In this document: in pieces, positions 29,830 to 34,290 of the stretch
How the letters are laid out: each line of letters starts with the position of its first letter
Numbering within the stretch: the stretch's first letter is position 1
Assembly: GCA_013215055.1 (NCBI GenBank)
Contig: JABSRQ010000048.1
Span: 1 to 34,290 of the forward strand
Source of the DNA: Pseudomonadales bacterium
GTDB taxonomy: Bacteria > Pseudomonadota > Gammaproteobacteria > Pseudomonadales > DT-91
Length of the DNA stretch: 34,290 nucleotides
Direction of reading: 5' to 3'
Position numbers and translations under genes: made by a program
Notes under the pieces: model-generated
Told to the model about the DNA's origin: nothing
The model's input: only the letters and a program-made list of their open reading frames with translations
Databases searched by the model: none

Positions 29830-30536
29830 TTACAGCTTTCCATTATCTGATTCTGTAATGTTATATATTCGTACTCTCTTGGCAGTAATAACTACGCTAA
29901 TCTCATTTTCTATATACTCCTTCAATATTGGTATTGTGACAAACCCTTCTGAATTTGGAGTAAAAGAACGTGTTTTATCTGAATAGGATATTTGGATGTC
30001 GGGAGGAAAATCATTAGGGATTAATCTAAAGATGAACTCCTTTCCAATTATTTCACCACTACAGTCACAACCTATGGCTTTAGCAGATTTTTTTATCTCA
30101 TTAGCCTGAGTTATTAAGTCGGGAAACCAATTAATCTGGTTCTTGTCTCTTTCTAAAGGGATCCATTCAGAAACAATGTCATGTGAAACTGTTAGGCCAA
30201 TACTGACTTTTGGTTGATTTGAAACTATAATTGGGTTCTCACGCAATAGTTCTTTATTTATAGGTAAGGTAAATGTTCCATCTTATTTTACTGTAAATTC
30301 ATAAATTTTAGAGGAGGAACTAATGGATAATTTAATTTGTTCTGAAGGGACAGATCTATCATGGCTTTCCATTCGTGCTGTTTTTTTATTTTCAAAATAT
30401 CAGCATCAATCTCACCATAAGATAACCCATGTAATGTTAGATATGGAATTGTGGCCACTCCATCAATGCCTTCTGATGCTTGCAAAAACCCACAGAATAA
30501 AGTTAAAAATGCTAAGTGTAATATCCGTATTTTCAT
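29830..30536 (-). pseudogene. Broken secreted-protein gene (one frameshift, one stop)
   Basis: Two separate minus-strand frames are one gene. The front (MKIRILHLAFLTLFCGFLQASEG..., from 30536) has a signal peptide and stays in frame until an A7 run (T7 at 30381-30387). Adding one A makes the sequence continue as TARMESHDRSVPSEQIKLSISSSSKIYEFTVK, then a TAA at 30283-30285, and then directly, in the same frame, DGTFTLPINKELLRENPIIVSNQPK, the front of the 138-aa part ending at 29830. Repaired, the protein would have about 234-235 residues and be periplasmic. It resembles DUF2987-like proteins in layout, with low certainty. As shown, the back half lacks a signal peptide and cannot be exported. 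Confidence 0.75.
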
Positions 30537-30550
30537 GAAATTTCCTGAAA

Positions 30551-30623
30551 TGTAACGCCCTGATCACCTTCGAAGTAAATTGGCACGATATTGTGCAGTA
30601 AGCACAAAGCGTAACCGTTTACG
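30551..30623 (-). repeat. attC site, moderately conserved
   Basis: Minus strand: CCGTAAACGGTTACGC at the right overlaps the stop of the L,D-transpeptidase gene. The centre (GCTTACTGCACAATATCGTGCC) contains TTGTGC and GCACAA-type arms. The left end GATCAGGGCGTTACA is a good R' (GGCGTTACA). It is 73 bp long. Confidence 0.6.
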
Positions 30624-31362
30624 GAATCTGGTGCAGCTTCTGCTTATCTATTCCCGTAATGATTCTATATTTTGATTCTATCTTATTATACAAGTCTTTA
30701 GTCCAAACAGGTGCCCCTTCAGGAACAAGCAATTTAGCTAAGCCAGGATTAGAAGGGGAGATGACGACCTGTGTATGATTTCTACCTGTTTCATAGACCA
30801 ATGTAAAAAGGTCTTCAATAGCAGGATCCCCCATGGCCAGGCAGCCAATAGATACATCCCGACCATGTATAAATATATTGCTTCCCGGGCTATCCCTGCC
30901 TTCGGCTTTAGCATGCTTCAAATCAAAATCATTGGGATAGTTAACTTTCATTGAAATATGATAAGAGCTGTTTGGATTAAATCCGCTGATCTTGTAGATA
31001 CCTTCTGGTACTTGTCTATCCCCTTCAAGTAATTTTGGGCCAAGCTCTCCACTAGCGGCAAGAACAGGGTACTCTGTAATCTTCTTGTATTTCTTATCCT
31101 CATTCGCGCCCCACACTTCCAATACGGCCGTATCTTTAAACGCGATAAGTGCAAGATGCTTGGGCGGATAAGCAATCCCTGTTTTTTCGAACAGCGCAGA
31201 CAAGTTGTTTCTTGTCTTATCACTATACTGGGAAATAACTTCTTCTACGGTTCTCTTGCCCATAAACTTTATTGCCACTGGATACCATAGTGACCTTCCA
31301 TATTGATAGAAAAGGAAGGTAACTAAGATGATTAGAGGATATACGATAAACCTCTTCTTCAT
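30619..31362 (-). CDS. L,D-transpeptidase (YkuD domain), membrane-anchored
   Basis: The start is the ATG at 31362 (MKKRFIVYPLIILVTFLFY); an earlier ATG at 31398 lies inside the attC. The 247-aa protein has an N-terminal signal anchor followed by a YkuD catalytic domain. The active-site motif is FIHGRDVSIGCLAM, with His166 and the nucleophile Cys174. Upstream are the domain's usual PEGIYKISGFNPNSSYHISMKVNYP segment and downstream VVISP. Such enzymes form 3-3 cross-links in peptidoglycan or attach proteins to it, in the periplasm. This copy resembles the small ErfK-type proteins that carry no LysM domain. The active site is intact. It is a single-gene cassette between two attC elements. Confidence 0.88.
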   Translation of the reverse strand: MKKRFIVYPLIILVTFLFYQYGRSLWYPVAIKFMGKRTVEEVISQYSDKTRNNLSALFEKTGIAYPPKHLALIAFKDTAVLEVWGANEDKKYKKITEYPVLAASGELGPKLLEGDRQVPEGIYKISGFNPNSSYHISMKVNYPNDFDLKHAKAEGRDSPGSNIFIHGRDVSIGCLAMGDPAIEDLFTLVYETGRNHTQVVISPSNPGLAKLLVPEGAPVWTKDLYNKIESKYRIITGIDKQKLHQIP

Positions 31363-31384
31363 TTCACCATACTCGAATGGAAAA

Positions 31385-31443
31385 AATAACGCCCGCATAC
31401 TAGGTACGAGCTTGCGAACAACCTAATTGATAGGGTTGTTATG
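31385..31443 (-). repeat. attC site, canonical short form
   Basis: Minus strand: CATAACAACCCTATCAATTAGGTTGTTCGCAAGCTCGTACCTAGTATGCGGGCGTTATT. AAC and GTT boxes are intact, and inner arms pair with the expected offset. It shares TCGCAAGCT with the site at 33647. Length (59 bp) and layout are as in classical 59-base elements. The 140 bp between it and the TPR gene's stop (31444-31585) hold no gene. Confidence 0.82.
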
Positions 31444-31585
31444 ATCTCATAGCTGCATACTACTGACGAGTCTAAGAGATATTTTCGGTGTGTTGTGACA
31501 CTTCAACTTTTCCACTAGCTGAATTTACTTTTGCCTTTATTTAGCAAGACGCAATAAAGTCAGGCTTAATTTTTATCATTTCTTC

Positions 31586-33481
31586 TTAGGTTGAGGCTAC
31601 TTTTTTATAAAGATCCTCGGCAGTCTTTGATAGCACTTCAGATATAGGGAAGTTGGTGGGGTGATCCTTCAATAATCTGTCGAGCTTGCGCTCGTACTCT
31701 GTGTAGATACTAGAGCCATAGCTCTTGTTTTTGGCTAGTGCCGAGAAAAACATCAGTGTATGAGCGTCGCTTGTCGATTCTTCTGCCGCCATCAATAGCA
31801 GTTGATCCATAATATTTCGTTCGCCATAAAGGGTTGAGCTGTCATTGTAAATTACAGCCATTGATAGAGCTAAACAGCGAGAATTACTATCAATATAATG
31901 GGCATACAGATGTGAACTAATTGTTCGAAGGTCAACTATAGGATTACACTCATCAATCGGGTAGTGTTGCAGTAAATAGCAATGCAAATCCTCCTGAAGA
32001 GATTTCAGGAGGATGCCGATATCATCACTCTTAGTGTTAAAGGCCTTTCTTAACGTTTGTACTGCTTCGCTTTTGCTGGATTCAAACAACCGCAGCTCCA
32101 TCACCCATTGATCTTTATCAGCATAGAGATGTGGAACAATCAAGAGATCGTATGATGATCTGTGAGCAATACTTTCTATAGCACTATCTTCACAACGCTG
32201 GGAATATAAAACAAAACTACCGGGTGCTATAACAGGAATCAACATCGTGGCTTGTGCGTTGGTATGTAGATTTATATGATCGCAAAATGACAGGGGAAAA
32301 CCACGACATAAAGTGCCTTCATCGTTCGTTTTTTGCTTTGTAACTTCTTCTGGCTGTGCAGTTGCTGTGCAGCTAGCCGAAGTCGTCACTATGCGAAAAG
32401 GCTTATCAACCTTTTTAGGAATTAATGTTTGCTCATGTTTCAGTGACAGCAACCAAGTCGGCCTATCGATACTCATCATTTGAACTTGGGATTCTGTAAA
32501 ACCTTCCGCCGGACCATAATCACCCATTAATTTGTCTAGTTCAGCATCCCAGTAAACCAAGCCTTCTTTCCAGTCAGGCCGGTTTTCAGCGAATAGAGTA
32601 TCAACTAGTTGCTTCGCCTCAGTATATCGCTTCAGTTCGATATAGGCCTTAATCAGGTTATTTCCTACAGAAAAACCGTGCTGTTGGATGTTAAAGTGTG
32701 GACGAATGACTCCAATAATATCGATGATGTGCCCGTTTTTTCCTAGATCCCCACTGATTTGCTGGAGTACTTGTGCGTCTGGTGCTTGATTGCGCTGAAA
32801 AAACTGCTCGTAAAACTCGATGGCTGTTTGTTTTTTTCCTTGTTCTAGAGAGTGACGGGCTAACCACAGCTGTGGTCGCCATGCAGAGGGGATTAAACTG
32901 GCACGGGTCAGTGCGTCTAGATAAGCCGACTGGCCTCCGCATTCTTGCTCAATGGCCACATACCAATCTAGTCCGTTGTCCTGATTAGGGTCGGCTTCCA
33001 GAGCGCTCCACAGTGTTTTTTTGGCTTGGTCATTGTCGCCGCGCTTGGATTGTATTTTGGCTAAATTGGTTAAAAGAACACCTGGATTATCCACTGTTGG
33101 GATTATTTGGGTGAGTACCTTTTCGGCTTCATCAAGTTTATTGTTTTCCATAAGAACAACAGCACGGATACAGGCTCCACGCTCCTTCATCGGATCGATG
33201 TCGAAAAGATGAGCGCTGGCTTTTTCAACATGCTCAGTAAAACCGTCATTGAGTGCGGTTACAATCAGCCCGTATAATGCGTCCGGGTTGTTGTAGTTGT
33301 TTTCCAAATTCCCAAGAAGGACGTTATCTATCCAAGTCTGTCTATCGATCATGACTTCACGACCATATTCATCATGAACACGGATCATATCGTCCTTTGG
33401 TGATGGCTCTTTTGATTCTTGGTCAGGGACTTCCGGAGATGTTTGTTCTTTCTTAGCGAAGAGTTTCTTGAAGAATTTCAT
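31586..33481 (-). CDS. Large TPR-repeat protein
   Basis: The start is the ATG at 33481 (MKFFKKLFAKKE), with AGGG seven bases upstream; this gives 631 aa. The N-terminus is basic, then a charged, proline-rich linker (TSPEVPDQESKEPSPKDD). Residues of about 65-330 contain tetratricopeptide repeats (for example IRAVVLMENNKLDEAEKVLTQIIP, LLTNLAKIQSKRGDNDQAKKTLWSALEADPNQ, LWLARHSLEQGKKQTAIEFYEQFF, LIKAYIELKRYTEAKQLVDTLF). The remaining 300 residues form an unrecognised domain with several cysteines. No signal peptide is visible; a cytoplasmic scaffold is likely. Its cassette, about 2.2 kb between attC sites, is unusually large. The 33482-33646 leader contains no gene. Confidence 0.8.
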   Translation of the reverse strand: MKFFKKLFAKKEQTSPEVPDQESKEPSPKDDMIRVHDEYGREVMIDRQTWIDNVLLGNLENNYNNPDALYGLIVTALNDGFTEHVEKASAHLFDIDPMKERGACIRAVVLMENNKLDEAEKVLTQIIPTVDNPGVLLTNLAKIQSKRGDNDQAKKTLWSALEADPNQDNGLDWYVAIEQECGGQSAYLDALTRASLIPSAWRPQLWLARHSLEQGKKQTAIEFYEQFFQRNQAPDAQVLQQISGDLGKNGHIIDIIGVIRPHFNIQQHGFSVGNNLIKAYIELKRYTEAKQLVDTLFAENRPDWKEGLVYWDAELDKLMGDYGPAEGFTESQVQMMSIDRPTWLLSLKHEQTLIPKKVDKPFRIVTTSASCTATAQPEEVTKQKTNDEGTLCRGFPLSFCDHINLHTNAQATMLIPVIAPGSFVLYSQRCEDSAIESIAHRSSYDLLIVPHLYADKDQWVMELRLFESSKSEAVQTLRKAFNTKSDDIGILLKSLQEDLHCYLLQHYPIDECNPIVDLRTISSHLYAHYIDSNSRCLALSMAVIYNDSSTLYGERNIMDQLLLMAAEESTSDAHTLMFFSALAKNKSYGSSIYTEYERKLDRLLKDHPTNFPISEVLSKTAEDLYKKVAST

Positions 33482-33646
33482 TGGCATCCCTGTGCGTTAT
33501 TATTTATACCGTTGTAAATTATGTCAGATATAGAGGCTGACTCAAAGGGCTGTCGACCTCTGGATGTCGCCGAGACATCAATGTCAATTGATGCCCCAAG
33601 TTCAGGGAGGAAATCAAAGGAAGTTAAATGGTGAATTAACTCTGGA

Positions 33647-33707
33647 ATATAACGCCTGCGTAATAGGCGTAAGCTTGCGAGCGTCTTAATTGACGCGCTT
33701 GTTATAT
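33647..33707 (-). repeat. attC site, canonical short form
   Basis: Minus strand: ATATAACAAGCGCGTC...GACGCTCGCAAGCTTACGCC...GCAGGCGTTATAT, 61 bp. Both R boxes match (ATATAAC and GGCGTTATAT) and are nearly complementary. The arms GCGTC and GACGC pair in the middle. Architecture matches aadA-type 59-base elements. The last eight codons of the 191-aa gene run into it, including the stop. Confidence 0.88.
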
Positions 33708-34261
33708 TTGTCACCAATCACAATGTGAGTGCCATTTTTTGTTGGGTATGCATGAAGCTTACCTTCTTCATCTTTAAAGTAAACAAACTCAGGCGACCAT
33801 AATAAAAGGTTGCCACTGGCTATAACATCCGCATTAGATTTATCAAAGACAGTAACAATTTTACCTGGGCCAACACTAAATTTTCTGAGACCAATTTCAA
33901 CTGCTTCTGTAACATTTGCAGTGTTAAGAAATGGCAAGCTAATAGATACAAACAAAAATAACGCTGAAGGTATCCAGCTAACCACGCCGTCAACCTTATT
34001 TAATTTGATAAATGTACAAAAGTACAAAGTTAATATCAGAGAAGAAGCTAGCAATGTAGAAAATAGATTTGGCTTATTGATTGAAAAGGTCATTAATAAT
34101 AACCAGACGTGAAAGAAAACAGCAACTACAACTAACAACCAAAATATAAGACGAGATCCGATCGAAAACTTTCCATTCTTTATGTAGTCAACGTAAAGAA
34201 TCCTCCCTATAAGAAAGAAACCATATAAATAGAAAGAAAGAACTATTATCAGAAGCAGCAT
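33686..34261 (-). CDS. Four-span membrane protein, unknown function
   Basis: This 191-aa protein has four hydrophobic spans (about residues 1-20, 36-58, 68-86 and 96-112), then a soluble C-terminal domain of about 75 residues (VEIGLRKFSVGPGKIVTVFDKSNADVIASGNLLLWSPEFVYFKDEEGKLHAYPTKNG). That domain looks beta-rich and may face the periplasm or cytoplasm. No family is recognised. The end of the protein (KYNKRVN) is encoded by the attC. The gene is AT-rich and lies at the window edge; sequence right of 34261 shows only AT-rich leader, so the start is probably complete. Confidence 0.62.
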   Translation of the reverse strand: MLLLIIVLSFYLYGFFLIGRILYVDYIKNGKFSIGSRLIFWLLVVVAVFFHVWLLLMTFSINKPNLFSTLLASSLILTLYFCTFIKLNKVDGVVSWIPSALFLFVSISLPFLNTANVTEAVEIGLRKFSVGPGKIVTVFDKSNADVIASGNLLLWSPEFVYFKDEEGKLHAYPTKNGTHIVIGDKYNKRVN

Positions 34262-34290
34262 AACTAAAAAAAGCTTTTTAAACCAAAAAC

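Larger units (their letters stand above)
11994..33707 (-). mobile_element. Putative chromosomal integron cassette array
   Basis: This span is a series of short, mostly minus-strand gene units, many of them separated by imperfect palindromes of about 50-110 bp with attC layout. On the minus strand these have an AAC-type R'' box at or just after a stop codon, a bulged hairpin, and a GTT-type R' box shortly before the next start codon. At least eight separators are convincing by eye and about eight more are degenerate. Stop codons often lie inside R'', as is usual for cassettes. Genes read leftward, so in standard integron geometry attI and the integrase should lie beyond the right edge; no integrase is in the window. 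Older eroded cassettes may extend left to about 7.5 kb. The array call is inference from repeated structure and is fairly secure; the exact limits are not. Confidence 0.78.

Noticed and set aside
33478..33717. 79-aa minus-strand frame upstream of the TPR gene
   Set aside because: Its first half is attC sequence and it has no plausible start after the element; treated as leader.
1..34290. CRISPR arrays, tRNA/rRNA genes, insertion sequences, phage genes
   Set aside because: No regularly spaced identical repeats, no transposase or phage structural proteins, and no recognisable RNA genes were seen on either strand.

Overview
The window looks like a gammaproteobacterial chromosome segment, probably from an aquatic species. 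The evidence is the protein families present, Shine-Dalgarno-led small genes, lipoproteins with ordinary Gram-negative lipoboxes, and moderate GC with AT-rich islands. No rRNA, tRNA, insertion sequence, phage gene or CRISPR array was seen. Assignments rest on reading the sequence by eye; no database search was run.

The main structure is a long run of mostly minus-strand genes, usually one per unit. Many are separated by 50-110 bp imperfect palindromes with the layout of integron attC recombination sites. On the minus strand each starts with an AAC-type R'' box touching the stop codon of one gene. It then forms a bulged hairpin and ends with a GTT-type R' box a few bases before the next gene. 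The clearest sites are at 33647-33707, 31385-31443, 22969-23026, 27361-27449 and 11994-12050. I read about 12.0-33.7 kb as a sedentary chromosomal integron cassette array. Possible older remnants extend left to about 7.5 or 6.1 kb. Canonical sites lie mainly to the right and worn ones to the left. Together with the leftward reading direction, this predicts attI and an integrase gene to the right of the window.

Region 1 (1-5.9 kb) looks like ordinary chromosome: a DUF899 gene, a decayed flavoprotein, a plus-strand lipoprotein with inverted repeats in its leader and a strong terminator, then a run of envelope genes ending in a DUF5329 gene. Region 2 (6.1-12 kb) has small stand-alone genes: GFA, DUF4440, PaaI thioesterase, methyltransferase, DUF4253, a lipoprotein and a 468-aa membrane protein. 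Region 3 (12-14.8 kb) holds the most unusual gene, a 314-aa Rho paralogue without the N-terminal RNA-binding domain. It is followed by a DUF1294 membrane protein and flanked by attC-like hairpins. Region 4 (14.8-24.4 kb) mixes cassette genes (glycosyltransferase, SDR, C39-like protein, three RDD membrane proteins, ABM, VOC) with two toxin-antitoxin pairs, VapBC and DinJ/YafQ. Both pairs face against the array. Region 5 (24.4-34.3 kb) carries envelope-directed proteins: a three-gene unit, a HExxH zincin, an M74-like murein endopeptidase, an L,D-transpeptidase, a 631-aa TPR protein and membrane proteins.

Several genes are broken by single-base changes, often in short homopolymers: the flavoprotein, ABM, VOC, and the secreted protein at 29.8-30.5 kb. 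This may be real decay of silent cassettes or base-calling error in the assembly, and the sequence alone does not decide. Cassette products need not work together; the link is their mode of acquisition, with an apparent bias toward membrane and secreted proteins.
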